DNA of 8,668 bases from Clostridia bacterium. GTDB taxonomy: Bacteria > Bacillota > Clostridia > Oscillospirales > CAG-382. The translations under genes and the position numbers were made by a program. The notes below the pieces were generated by a model. That model saw nothing but the letters and a program-made list of their open reading frames with translations, did not search any database and had not been told where the DNA came from. Position 1 is the stretch's first letter, and each line of letters starts with the position of its first letter. Below are positions 1 through 6,916 of the stretch, in pieces. The stretch covers positions 1 through 8,668 of the forward strand of contig CAAEDF010000129.1 of assembly GCA_900754535.1 (NCBI GenBank). The letters run 5' to 3'.

Positions 1-63
1 CCGCGGCGAAAAAAACAAAAACAATACCCGAGCAGACAAGCAGTGTTTGTTATACGGCGAATA

Positions 64-92
64 TTGACAAAATATGTAAAAAATTATACAAT
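64..92 (+). promoter_or_regulatory. Candidate sigma-A promoter pointing toward tracrRNA
   Basis: A perfect -35 box TTGACA (64-69) is followed 17 nt later by TACAAT (87-92), five of six matches to the -10 consensus, in an AT-rich tract. The predicted start is near 99. No open reading frame with a ribosome binding site follows, and transcription would run convergently into the 3' end of tracrRNA. The hairpin at 179-198 could stop it, giving an RNA of about 100 nt. The promoter could be real but orphaned, or belong to a short antisense or noncoding RNA. Positions 1-63 show nothing I can name. Confidence 0.5.
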
Positions 93-93
93 A

Positions 94-123
94 TATACAG
101 TTATATGATATACAGTTATATGA
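94..123. repeat. Perfect 15-bp tandem direct repeat at the promoter start site
   Basis: The unit TATACAGTTATATGA occurs twice head to tail (94-108 and 109-123) with no mismatch. It lies over the predicted start of the promoter at 64-92, where a repressor could bind, so an operator role is plausible. A simple slippage duplication in AT-rich DNA is the alternative. A further weak inverted repeat, AATGTT (137-142) with AACATT (160-165), surrounds a run of seven C just downstream. Confidence 0.6.
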
Positions 124-175
124 CAAAGCCGCTGTAAATGTTCCCCCCCAACGTCCCAAAACATTCCGTAAAAAC

Positions 176-198
176 AAAAAAACCTCCGAAGAGGTTTT
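176..198 (-). terminator. tracrRNA intrinsic terminator
   Basis: Minus strand: AAAACCTC, loop TTCG, GAGGTTTT (198-179), with the T-run continuing to 176. The UUCG-type tetraloop and U-tract make a typical Rho-independent terminator. With four T on the plus-strand side (195-198) it may also work weakly in the other direction. Confidence 0.9.
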
Positions 199-280
199 AT
201 CCGCGCCGTAAAGCGCTGTGCTCAATATGGTATGCACACACTGTGCGGTCGGACATGCCGACGATTTGAATAAATTTTTA

Positions 281-319
281 TTTGAACTCGCAGTGTAATT
301 CCATAGGGGTCTGTGAAAC
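281..319 (-). other. tracrRNA anti-repeat
   Basis: On the plus strand this stretch shares the core ATTCATAGGGGTCT of the array repeat with one base change, plus the flanking TTTGA and GTGTAA blocks. Read on the minus strand it is therefore complementary to the crRNA repeat. The bulge position and the orientation fix array transcription as plus strand. A second ATTTGAA copy lies 16 nt away (264-270 versus 280-286). Confidence 0.92.
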
Positions 320-328
320 TACGTCTTT

Positions 329-357
329 ATTATAGCATCCGTCCGGCGGTTTGTCAA
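329..357 (-). promoter_or_regulatory. tracrRNA promoter
   Basis: On the minus strand a perfect TTGACA (357-352), a 17-nt spacer and a perfect TATAAT (334-329) form a full-consensus sigma-A promoter. The expected start is near 322, just 5' of the anti-repeat. Such a promoter should be strong and constitutive, in contrast with the absence of a clear promoter for cas9. Confidence 0.92.
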
Positions 358-391
358 GATTTTCGATAAAAAATAAAAAGGAGAATGAAAA

Positions 392-421
392 ATGGCGACA
401 CCACATAGGGAAGCAATTTGA
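392..421 (+). CDS. 9-codon micro-ORF, candidate leader peptide
   Basis: An AAGGAG Shine-Dalgarno site (378-383) lies 8 nt before ATG, which opens a nine-codon frame encoding MATPHREAI and ending in TGA. An intrinsic terminator follows 46 nt later. A short translated frame followed by a terminator is the usual layout of a leader-peptide attenuator. However, the next gene is on the opposite strand, so nothing in the window is left to be attenuated. It may be a remnant left when a downstream gene was lost or replaced, or a chance ORF. I do not recognise the peptide with certainty. Confidence 0.35.
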   Translation: MATPHREAI

Positions 422-467
422 AAACAACAGTCAAACACAACCTTTATGAGAGTTAGCAAAGGCAAAA

Positions 468-509
468 GGCAGCATAGAAGGTAGAACTATTTTCTATGTT
501 GTCTTTTTT
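468..509 (+). terminator. Strong intrinsic terminator, possibly bidirectional
   Basis: A 12-bp stem with two G-U pairs (468-479 with 492-503) surrounds a 12-nt loop and is followed by TTTTTT on the plus strand. It would end transcripts passing the micro-ORF at 392-421. On the minus strand it lies about 45 nt downstream of the XRE gene stop, where it may also end that transcript, although the minus-strand T-run is weaker. A small CCTTT/AAAGG hairpin can form just before it (441-462). Confidence 0.75.
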
Positions 510-550
510 CTTCCCGAAATAAAGGCAGAGTAATTATCTGTGAAATTGTA

Positions 551-1348
551 TTATTGGGCAACTCGCTTGCGGATTCGCTCACGAATTGATTTAATAAAAT
601 CGTTTTCCGTCTCACTGGCAAAAAGTATGTCAAGTATCTTTTCTGCTTTGGTCAGATAAGATGGGTCATTTTCTGTTTCGTAGAGGGCAGTCATGTGATG
701 AGCAATTACCCATGCAATCGGAGTGAGTGCTTCTTTTGCAACCTTATGCTTTTCCTCGCCCCGCAGAAAATATACAAGAGCATTTTCGCGTGCTTTGTAG
801 AGATTTGGAAGTTTCCTTGCTTGCTCCAACGCCTTGTCATATTCGCCGACTTTCCAATACGTGAAACATATGTTATAAAGTGTTGCGCCGCGCACCTCGG
901 AATCTTCCCCATATCGAAGAATTTGTTCCTGAACAGCTATGGATTCTCGCAAATGTTGGAGTTTTTCTTCATTTGTTCCGTCCAGTTTTTCAAGCGATGT
1001 GGATAGCTGAACGAGTAAAAGAGAATTGTTCGGAAAGGTTTTTAGTGATTGGCGCATAAGTGCGACATTCTCTTGATGCAACCCTTTTTTATTGTTTTCA
1101 TCCCATATTCGATTGATTTCACAGTATTGATTGTTTTTTGCAATTTCGCTCATGCCGAGCAATTCATCAATACTGATTCCAAAGTAATTTGCTAACGACG
1201 GTAGCATGGTTATATCTGGGTATCCATCTCCCCGTTCCCATTTGCTTATGGATTGAAACGATATGCCGAGGTGAGTAGCTATTTCCTCTTGCGTCAGGTC
1301 GCGCTCACGGCGCATTCTTTTGATATTTTCACCAATTAAAAGATTCAT
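551..1348 (-). CDS. XRE-family transcriptional regulator with helical C-terminal domain
   Basis: The 265-aa protein begins with a Cro/C1-type helix-turn-helix (residues about 5-65). Recognition elements are visible as TQEEIATHLG (19-28) and SFQSISKWERG (30-40). The remaining 200 residues are helical, with one TPR-like unit around 154-187 (TLYNICFTYWKVGEYDKALEQA), which may sense a ligand or mediate dimerisation. An AGGAGG site 5 nt before ATG supports the start. Its base composition is visibly more AT-rich than the cas genes, suggesting separate origin. It is divergent from cas9 and sits between cas9 and tracrRNA, an uncommon place for a non-cas gene. It may regulate the CRISPR locus through the dyads at 1437-1462, or may be an unrelated insertion. 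Its ligand and targets cannot be inferred. Confidence 0.88.
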   Translation of the reverse strand: MNLLIGENIKRMRRERDLTQEEIATHLGISFQSISKWERGDGYPDITMLPSLANYFGISIDELLGMSEIAKNNQYCEINRIWDENNKKGLHQENVALMRQSLKTFPNNSLLLVQLSTSLEKLDGTNEEKLQHLRESIAVQEQILRYGEDSEVRGATLYNICFTYWKVGEYDKALEQARKLPNLYKARENALVYFLRGEEKHKVAKEALTPIAWVIAHHMTALYETENDPSYLTKAEKILDILFASETENDFIKSIRERIRKRVAQ

Positions 1349-1388
1349 AGTAACCTCCTGATTCTAATTTTTTGAGGCCTCTGGCTAC

Positions 1389-1417
1389 ATTATACGGAAA
1401 ATCCACCGCATTGGCAA
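1389..1417 (-). promoter_or_regulatory. Promoter of the XRE regulator
   Basis: On the minus strand TTGCCA (1417-1412) and a perfect TATAAT (1394-1389) are separated by 17 nt. The predicted start near 1382 leaves a 5' leader of about 34 nt. An 8-bp palindrome GAGGCCTC (1374-1381) lies at the start point and could be an autoregulatory operator. Confidence 0.82.
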
Positions 1418-1436
1418 TAACCGCACAAGAGACTTG

Positions 1437-1462
1437 TTTCTACGAGGCGTAGAAAATTTCTA
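1437..1462. promoter_or_regulatory. Cluster of TTTCTA half-sites, candidate operator
   Basis: A perfect inverted repeat TTTCTACG-AGG-CGTAGAAA (1437-1455) overlaps a second palindrome TAGAAA-A-TTTCTA (1450-1462), giving three alternating half-sites. They lie 20 bp upstream of the regulator's -35 box, on the cas9 side of the divergent region. The architecture suits a dimeric helix-turn-helix repressor or activator. Assignment to the adjacent XRE protein is inferred from position alone. Confidence 0.55.
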
Positions 1463-1662
1463 TTTACTGCCATTTGAAAAAAATTACAACAAGTTCGCGT
1501 CGTATACAGTAACAAGCAGGGAAACTGTGCGGACAGTCTCCGCCTGCATCGGTAGATTTTTTAGGGAGTTCCCTAATACCCCCAAAAAAGATACGGCGCA
1601 GCACCATCATCAGCACTGCACCGTATCCCCTACATAAATACTGCCTTATGTGGCGTTAGCAA
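1463..1662 (+). promoter_or_regulatory. cas9 upstream region rich in dyads, no clear promoter
   Basis: I see no acceptable -35/-10 pair. TTGAAA (1474-1479) and TATACA (1503-1508) are 23 nt apart, which is too far. A hairpin GCGGA/TCCGC (1529-1543) and a 16-bp palindrome TTAGGGAGTTCCCTAA (1561-1576) are present, then a larger hairpin (1590-1627). If transcription starts near 1510 or earlier, the cas9 5' UTR would be strongly structured. The palindrome could equally be a protein-binding site controlling cas9. Confidence 0.45.
1584..1627 (-). terminator. Intrinsic terminator candidate on the minus strand upstream of cas9
   Basis: GATACGGCGCAG (1590-1601) and CTGCACCGTATC (1616-1627) form a 12-position stem with one mismatch and a 14-nt loop. 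On the minus strand the stem is followed by six T (1589-1584). It would stop antisense transcription leaving cas9 before it reaches the XRE gene. On the plus strand there is no T-run, so there it would only be a stem-loop in the cas9 leader. Confidence 0.55.
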
Positions 1663-4600
1663 ATGGCTGATTCCGGTTATTTCCTGGGCATTGATATCGG
1701 TACCAATTCAATAGGCTATGCGGCGACAGACAGCGAATATTCACTGAAAAAACTGCATGGCGAGCCGGTATGGGGCGTTCATCTGTTCGATTCGGCCCTT
1801 ACCTGCTCCGAGCGCAGAACTTTCCGCACCGCTCGTCGCAGGCTTGAGCGCCGCAAGCAGCGCATAAGGCTTCTCCGGGAGCTTATGGCGGAAGAGATAT
1901 ACAAAAAGGATCCCGACTTTTTTATACGTCAGGACAAGAGCGCTCTCTACGCCGAGGACTGCGGAGAACGTTATTCATTATTCAACGATCCCTCTTATAC
2001 GGACAAACAGTACCACGAACAGTATCCCACTATCCATCACCTTATCTGCGATCTGATGGAAAACACCGCCGAACACGATGTCAGGCTGGTATATCTTGCG
2101 TGCGCATGGCTTATCGCGCACAGAGGGCATTTCCTCAGCGACATCAGCATGGATAACATCGAAGCGGCCTCCGACTTTTCCGAGGTTTATTCCGGATTGA
2201 CCGATATGCTCGTCCGCCGCGCCGGAGGAAATGTGTCGCTTCCGTGGACGCTTTCCGATGCGAACCTGCTGGGGAACATTCTGAAACGGCAAACCGGCAT
2301 AACGAAGAAGAAAAGAGAAGCGTCCCAGCTTTTGTTCGGCGGCAAAGCGCCGAAATACTCGGAAGAATATCTGCTTAATATCGACTCGATGCTCGGTCTG
2401 ATGTGCGGAGGGAAAGTTTCCGCCGAAGAGTTTTTCGATAACGAAGATTATGATGATATCGAATCTTTTTCTCTTGATTCCGATGACGAAAAGCTTGCCG
2501 AAATAATAGGGCGGCTTGGCGAGGACGGCGAGGTTATCCGAAGGCTCAAGGAGGTATTCGACTGGTCGCAGCTTGCCGCCTCGCTTGAGGGCGCGTCCTC
2601 GGTTTCCGACGCCAAGGTTAAGATTTACAAGCAGCACCGCAAAGACCTTGCGCTTCTCAAGCGCGTTATCCGCAAATACGCTCCGGATCAGTACGACAGC
2701 GTTTTCCGCAGCACGGACAAGGAAAATTATGTCTCATATTCATACCACACGGATAACCCCGACGTCAAAAAGATCCCGGCGGAGAAATTCTGCAAATTCA
2801 TAGGAAAGATATTGAAAGATATCACACCGGATGCGGAAGATGCGGCTTTATTTGAAGACATGCTTTCGCGTGTTGACGCCAAAACTTTTATGCCCAAGCA
2901 GAAAAAGCCCGAAAACAGAGTCATCCCGCATCAGCTTTATCTTTATGAGCTGAAAAAGATACTTGAAAACGCCGCGCACTACCTTCCCTTCCTTTCAGAG
3001 AAAGACGATGACGGCCAAAGCGTGGCCGACAAGATAATATCGGTTTTCTCTTTCCGCGTCCCGTATTACGTCGGTCCGTTGAATGCCGGCTCGCCTTATG
3101 CGTGGCTGAAACGGAAAGCGGAAGGAAAGATATATCCCTGGAATTTCTCACGGCTTGTTGACGAAGATCAGAGCGAGCAGGAATTTATCCGCCGCATGGT
3201 CAACAGATGCACCTACATCCCTTCGGCCGATGTGCTCCCGAAAGAATCGCTTCTTTATCACCGGTACACCGTGCTGAACGAAATAAACAATATAAAGATC
3301 GACGGTCAGCCTATCAGCGTTGAGCAGAAGCAGGAAATCTATAACAAGCTTTTCATGTGCCGCCGCAGGGTAACGTACAAAGCGCTTGTGGATTTTCTGT
3401 TAAGCCGAAACATAATGACTGCAGGTCAGAAGCTTGAAGGCATTGACGAGCAGATAAAATCAGACCTTAAGCCCTATCACGATTTTGCACGTCTGCTTTC
3501 CTCGGGCATTCTGAACGAAGAGCAGGCGGAGGAGATCATACTGCGTCTTACCTGCACCGACGAAAAGCAAAGATTTGTCAGATGGCTCAGGCAACGGCAC
3601 CCGGAGCTTTGCGGCGAGGACGTCAAATACATTTCGGGGCTGAAATACAAGGATTTCGGAAGATTATCGCGTGAATTCCTCAGCGGAATAGCCGGAACCG
3701 GAAAAGATTCCGCAACCGGAGAGGCGTTTACCGTGATCTCCGCCATGTGGAACACAAATGAAAACCTGATGCGGCTGATGTCCGGCAGATATACGTTTGC
3801 GGACACCGTCAATAAGCTGAGACGCGAATATTACGACGCAAATCCCGCCACTCTTGACGAGCGGCTTGATAAAATGTATGTTCCAACATCGGTCAGACGT
3901 CCCATCAAGCGCGCTCTTGAGATCGCAAAGGAAGTTGCCAAGGCCATGGGCGCTGCGCCCGCAAGGATCTTTGTGGAAATGCCGCGCGGCAATACCCGGG
4001 ATGATTCAAAGTCCAAGCGCACCAAAACGCGCCGCGAACAGATAGCGGAGCTGTATTCCGGGTGTGACGGCCAAGAGGTGCGTCTGCTGCAGGAGCAGCT
4101 TGAAGCGTTGGGCGAAGCCGCCGACACGCGCCTGCGCGGCGACAAGCTTTTCCTTTACTTCATGCAGTTCGGCAGATGCGCATACAGCGGACAGGCGATA
4201 GACATCGGCGAACTTGCGGGCAAAGCCTACGATATAGAGCATATCTATCCCCGTTCATTGGTCAAGGACGACAGCATTCATAACAACAAGGTCCTTGTGC
4301 TCTCCGAGCTCAACGGGCTGAAAAGCGATACGTATCCGGTCCCGGCGGACATCCGCAGCAAAATGGCCCCCGTTTGGGAGCACTGGCACAAAACAGGGAC
4401 AATAAGCGATGAAAAGTACAAAAGGCTGACGCGCTCCACCGGATTTACGGAAGAAGAAAAGCGCGACTTCATCAACCGCCAGCTCGTCGAGACCTCGCAG
4501 GCATCCAAGGCGGTGGCCGAGCTTTTGAAGGAGCGTTATCCGGAAACGGATATCGTATACGTAAAGTCGTCGCAGACTTCGGATTTCAGGAAGGGGTTCG

Positions 4601-5730
4601 GGCTGATAAAATCCCGCACGTTCAACGACCTGCACCATGCGAAGGACGCGTATATCTGCATCGTAGCCGGAAACGCATATTATATGAGATTCACGCGATT
4701 CGGATTTGATACCAATCAGAAATACAGCCTTAATACCGATGCCATTTTCGGCAGCGACCCGAGAAGCATCAGGGGCATAAAATACTGGGACGGCACGAGG
4801 ACGATAGAAAAAGTAAAAAACACTTTGTCAAAGAACAACGCGCACTGCACGAAATATGCGTTCTGCCGCAACGGCGGGTTCTTCGACCAGCTGCCGTATC
4901 CAAAGGCCGCGGGCCTGATACCGCGAAAGGCAAACCTGCCGCCCGAAAAATACGGCGGGTACAACAAGCCGTCGATATCCTTCTTCGTGCTTGTCAAATA
5001 CGCCTGCGGCAATAAGAGTTCGGCCATGATACTGCCCGTGGAGCTGCTGCACCGCGACGAGATGCTGCGCGGAACGGCGGACGCGGAACGCTATGCGCAG
5101 CGGCGCATTGAAGCCATAACCGGCAAAAAAGCACGGGACATCGGCTTCCCTCTCGGGCTGCGTCCGATAAAGATAAACACCGTGCTGTCATTCGACGGCT
5201 TCAGATTTACGCTTTCGGGAGTTTCAAACGGAGGGAAATGCCTTATAGCCACACCGTTTATGATGTTTTCGGCCTCGCGAAGCACGGAGGCGTACATAAA
5301 ACACCTTGAAAAGCTTTCGGAAGCAAAAGCGGAGAACCCCGACCACGTTTATTCCGAGCAATACGACAAGGTGACCGCCGCCCAAAACCTTGAGCTGTAC
5401 GAACTGTATTGCCGGAAGCTGAAGGACAGCATATACTCCAAGCGCCTTAATCCGCCCGTGAAGATATTCGAGGACGGCCGCGAAAAATTCGCAAATGCGG
5501 ATATCTACGCTCAGACCGCCGCGCTGCTGAACATGCATTCGGTATTCGGCAGGGTGTCAAACGGCTGCGATCTGACCATTATCGGCGGCACAGCTAATGC
5601 GGCTGCTACCAAGGGATTAAGCGCCACAATAAATAACTGGAAAAAGTCATACTCGGACGTACGCATCATAGACGCCTCCGCCTCCGGACTGTGGGAGAAG
5701 CGGTCCGAGAACCTGCTTGAGCTGATATGA
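1663..5730 (+). CDS. cas9: Cas9, type II-A RNA-guided endonuclease
   Basis: 1355 aa. Cas9 cuts DNA matching the crRNA next to a PAM and also takes part in type II-A spacer selection. In order: RuvC-I (GIDIGTNSIG, D11), arginine-rich bridge helix (about 51-76), recognition lobe (about 78-730), RuvC-II (IFVEMPRGN, E772), HNH (YDIEHIYPRS, H860, N884), RuvC-III (LHHAKDAY, H992, D995) and a C-terminal PAM-interacting domain (about 1110-1355) ending in a GLWE motif like SpCas9 GLYE. All catalytic residues are intact. The residue before the HNH histidine is E859 where SpCas9 has D839. The SpCas9 PAM arginine motif has no obvious counterpart, so the PAM is unknown. ATG 1663 is the only reasonable start, since an in-frame TAG lies at 1657, but it lacks a good Shine-Dalgarno site. 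First gene of a four-gene operon. Confidence 0.98.
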   Translation: MADSGYFLGIDIGTNSIGYAATDSEYSLKKLHGEPVWGVHLFDSALTCSERRTFRTARRRLERRKQRIRLLRELMAEEIYKKDPDFFIRQDKSALYAEDCGERYSLFNDPSYTDKQYHEQYPTIHHLICDLMENTAEHDVRLVYLACAWLIAHRGHFLSDISMDNIEAASDFSEVYSGLTDMLVRRAGGNVSLPWTLSDANLLGNILKRQTGITKKKREASQLLFGGKAPKYSEEYLLNIDSMLGLMCGGKVSAEEFFDNEDYDDIESFSLDSDDEKLAEIIGRLGEDGEVIRRLKEVFDWSQLAASLEGASSVSDAKVKIYKQHRKDLALLKRVIRKYAPDQYDSVFRSTDKENYVSYSYHTDNPDVKKIPAEKFCKFIGKILKDITPDAEDAALFEDMLSRVDAKTFMPKQKKPENRVIPHQLYLYELKKILENAAHYLPFLSEKDDDGQSVADKIISVFSFRVPYYVGPLNAGSPYAWLKRKAEGKIYPWNFSRLVDEDQSEQEFIRRMVNRCTYIPSADVLPKESLLYHRYTVLNEINNIKIDGQPISVEQKQEIYNKLFMCRRRVTYKALVDFLLSRNIMTAGQKLEGIDEQIKSDLKPYHDFARLLSSGILNEEQAEEIILRLTCTDEKQRFVRWLRQRHPELCGEDVKYISGLKYKDFGRLSREFLSGIAGTGKDSATGEAFTVISAMWNTNENLMRLMSGRYTFADTVNKLRREYYDANPATLDERLDKMYVPTSVRRPIKRALEIAKEVAKAMGAAPARIFVEMPRGNTRDDSKSKRTKTRREQIAELYSGCDGQEVRLLQEQLEALGEAADTRLRGDKLFLYFMQFGRCAYSGQAIDIGELAGKAYDIEHIYPRSLVKDDSIHNNKVLVLSELNGLKSDTYPVPADIRSKMAPVWEHWHKTGTISDEKYKRLTRSTGFTEEEKRDFINRQLVETSQASKAVAELLKERYPETDIVYVKSSQTSDFRKGFGLIKSRTFNDLHHAKDAYICIVAGNAYYMRFTRFGFDTNQKYSLNTDAIFGSDPRSIRGIKYWDGTRTIEKVKNTLSKNNAHCTKYAFCRNGGFFDQLPYPKAAGLIPRKANLPPEKYGGYNKPSISFFVLVKYACGNKSSAMILPVELLHRDEMLRGTADAERYAQRRIEAITGKKARDIGFPLGLRPIKINTVLSFDGFRFTLSGVSNGGKCLIATPFMMFSASRSTEAYIKHLEKLSEAKAENPDHVYSEQYDKVTAAQNLELYELYCRKLKDSIYSKRLNPPVKIFEDGREKFANADIYAQTAALLNMHSVFGRVSNGCDLTIIGGTANAAATKGLSATINNWKKSYSDVRIIDASASGLWEKRSENLLELI

Positions 5731-6599
5731 GCTGGCGCACGGTCATCATCACCGGCAGGTGCAAGCTCGACTTCAAGATGGGCTATCTCGTCGTACGCGG
5801 CGAGCAGACCACGCGCGTGTTTCTTGACGAGGTGGCGATACTCGTAATCGAAAACCCCGCGCTTTCGCTTACGGGCTGCCTTATAGAGGCGCTTACCGAA
5901 AAGAAGATAAAGGTCATATTCTGCGATTCAAAGCGCAGCCCGGCGGCGGAGCTCGTCCCCTGTCACGGCAGCCATGACAGCTCGCTTAAAATACGCACGC
6001 AGGCCGCATGGAGCGCCGATATCAAGGCGGCGGTATGGCGCGAGATAATCAGCGAAAAGATACGCAGGCAGGCCGGGCTTCTGTGCGAGTTGTCGCATAC
6101 GCGTGAAGCCGAGCTGCTGAGCTCCTACATCCCGCAGGTAGAGCTTATGGATTCGACCAACCGCGAGGGACACGCCGCCAAGGTCTACTTCAACGCGCTT
6201 TTCGGAATGAGCTTCACGAGAAGCGCCGATACCCCCGTGAACGCCGCGCTCAATTACGGCTACAGCATCATCCTTTCGGCTTTCAACCGTGAGGTGGCCG
6301 CCGCGGGATATCTTACGCAGCTGGGCATTTTCCACGACAATATGTTAAACCACTTCAATTTAAGCTGCGATCTTATGGAGCCTTTCCGCATCCTCGTGGA
6401 CAGAAGGGTCTGCGAAAACATACCGTCAGAATTCGGCAAGGAGGAAAAGCACGCCATGTGGAACATTCTCAACGACACCGTAATCATAGACGGCACGCAC
6501 CAGACGGTGCTGAACGCAATAAGGATATATTCGAGAAGCGTGTTCGAAGCGATAAACGACGCCGACACTTCAAGGATACTTTTCTTCAGGCAGCCATGA
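5727..6599 (+). CDS. cas1: Cas1 integrase, type II-A
   Basis: 290 aa, usual for II-A Cas1. With Cas2 it forms the integrase that inserts prespacers at the leader end of the array. The metal-binding residues align with known Cas1 proteins: E147 in NREGHAAKVYF, H203 in GIFHDN and E218 in FNLSCDLMEPFR, the last block being typical of type II-A. The N-terminal part (about 1-85) is the beta-strand dimerisation domain and the rest is helical. ATG overlaps the cas9 stop as ATGA, so translation is probably coupled. No truncation or missing key residue is seen. Confidence 0.97.
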   Translation: MSWRTVIITGRCKLDFKMGYLVVRGEQTTRVFLDEVAILVIENPALSLTGCLIEALTEKKIKVIFCDSKRSPAAELVPCHGSHDSSLKIRTQAAWSADIKAAVWREIISEKIRRQAGLLCELSHTREAELLSSYIPQVELMDSTNREGHAAKVYFNALFGMSFTRSADTPVNAALNYGYSIILSAFNREVAAAGYLTQLGIFHDNMLNHFNLSCDLMEPFRILVDRRVCENIPSEFGKEEKHAMWNILNDTVIIDGTHQTVLNAIRIYSRSVFEAINDADTSRILFFRQP

Positions 6600-6916
6600 G
6601 TTACAGATTTATGAGAATGATAGTGATGTTCGACCTTCCTTCGGAAAGCGCCGAGGAAAAAAGAAATTACCGCAGATTCCGCAAGGCTCTTATAACCAAC
6701 GGCTTTTATATGATGCAGGAATCGGTATATACAAGGATGCTTATCACGCCGTCGGCGCAGCTTTCGGCGCTGGAGGCGGTGCGGAGGAACAAGCCGCAGG
6801 ACGGCGTGGTACAGGTGATGACCGTGACCGAAAAGCAGTTTTCCAAAATGGAATATATCGTCGGAGAGCACCGCAGCGAAACGCTGGACAGCGACGAAAG
6901 GCTGGTGATCCTGTGA
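6596..6916 (+). CDS. cas2: Cas2, spacer-acquisition subunit
   Basis: 106 aa from ATG 6596, which overlaps the cas1 stop as ATGA. The protein opens with the ferredoxin-like first strand MRMIVMFDLP, with the conserved acidic residue at D13, followed by a helix rich in R and K. Cas2 dimers bridge two Cas1 dimers in the integration complex. The same frame stays open further upstream to 6458, but that extension lies inside cas1, has Cas1-shadow composition and is not found in Cas2 proteins. No strong Shine-Dalgarno site precedes the start, consistent with coupling to cas1. Confidence 0.96.
   Translation: MSYRFMRMIVMFDLPSESAEEKRNYRRFRKALITNGFYMMQESVYTRMLITPSAQLSALEAVRRNKPQDGVVQVMTVTEKQFSKMEYIVGEHRSETLDSDERLVIL

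Larger units (their letters stand above)
176..322 (-). ncRNA. tracrRNA: tracrRNA of the type II-A system
   Basis: The RNA pairs with the crRNA repeat to guide RNase III processing and Cas9 loading. The plus strand at 280-319 closely resembles the array repeat, so the minus-strand transcript is its anti-repeat. The duplex has a 6-bp lower stem (one G-U), a canonical 2-nt/4-nt bulge, and an upper stem of 23 positions with two mismatches. A further 4-bp GUUU/AAAC pairing closes the far end. Downstream are an AU-rich linker, a nexus-like hairpin (248-262), a hairpin GCACA/TGTGC (234-246), a hairpin with 5-bp arms (203-216) and the terminator hairpin. Start (about 322) and end (about 176) are inferred from promoter and T-tract, giving roughly 147 nt. 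It is transcribed away from cas9 and separated from it by a regulator gene. Confidence 0.93.

Noticed and set aside
176..340. Degenerate CRISPR repeat forming a mini-array on the plus strand
   Set aside because: The repeat-like stretch has compensating changes, a perfect minus-strand promoter and a terminator, so it is the tracrRNA anti-repeat.
1474..1508. TTGAAA/TATACA as the cas9 promoter
   Set aside because: The 23-nt spacing is outside the range for sigma-A promoters.
1434..1637. Open frame of 67 codons upstream of cas9
   Set aside because: It begins at TTG without a ribosome binding site, crosses the operator and three hairpins, and its composition is not protein-like.
1613..1640. CCCCTA near cas9 as an anti-repeat or scout-RNA target
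   Set aside because: Only six to eight bases resemble the repeat, with no extended pairing.
1978..2637. 219-codon antisense frame within cas9
   Set aside because: It is a shadow of the GC-rich cas9 codon pattern, has no matching family and would overlap a certain gene.
6458..6595. 46-codon upstream extension of Cas2
   Set aside because: It lies inside cas1 in another frame, and the natural Cas2 N terminus (MSYRFMRMIVMFDLP) starts at 6596 with the usual ATGA overlap.
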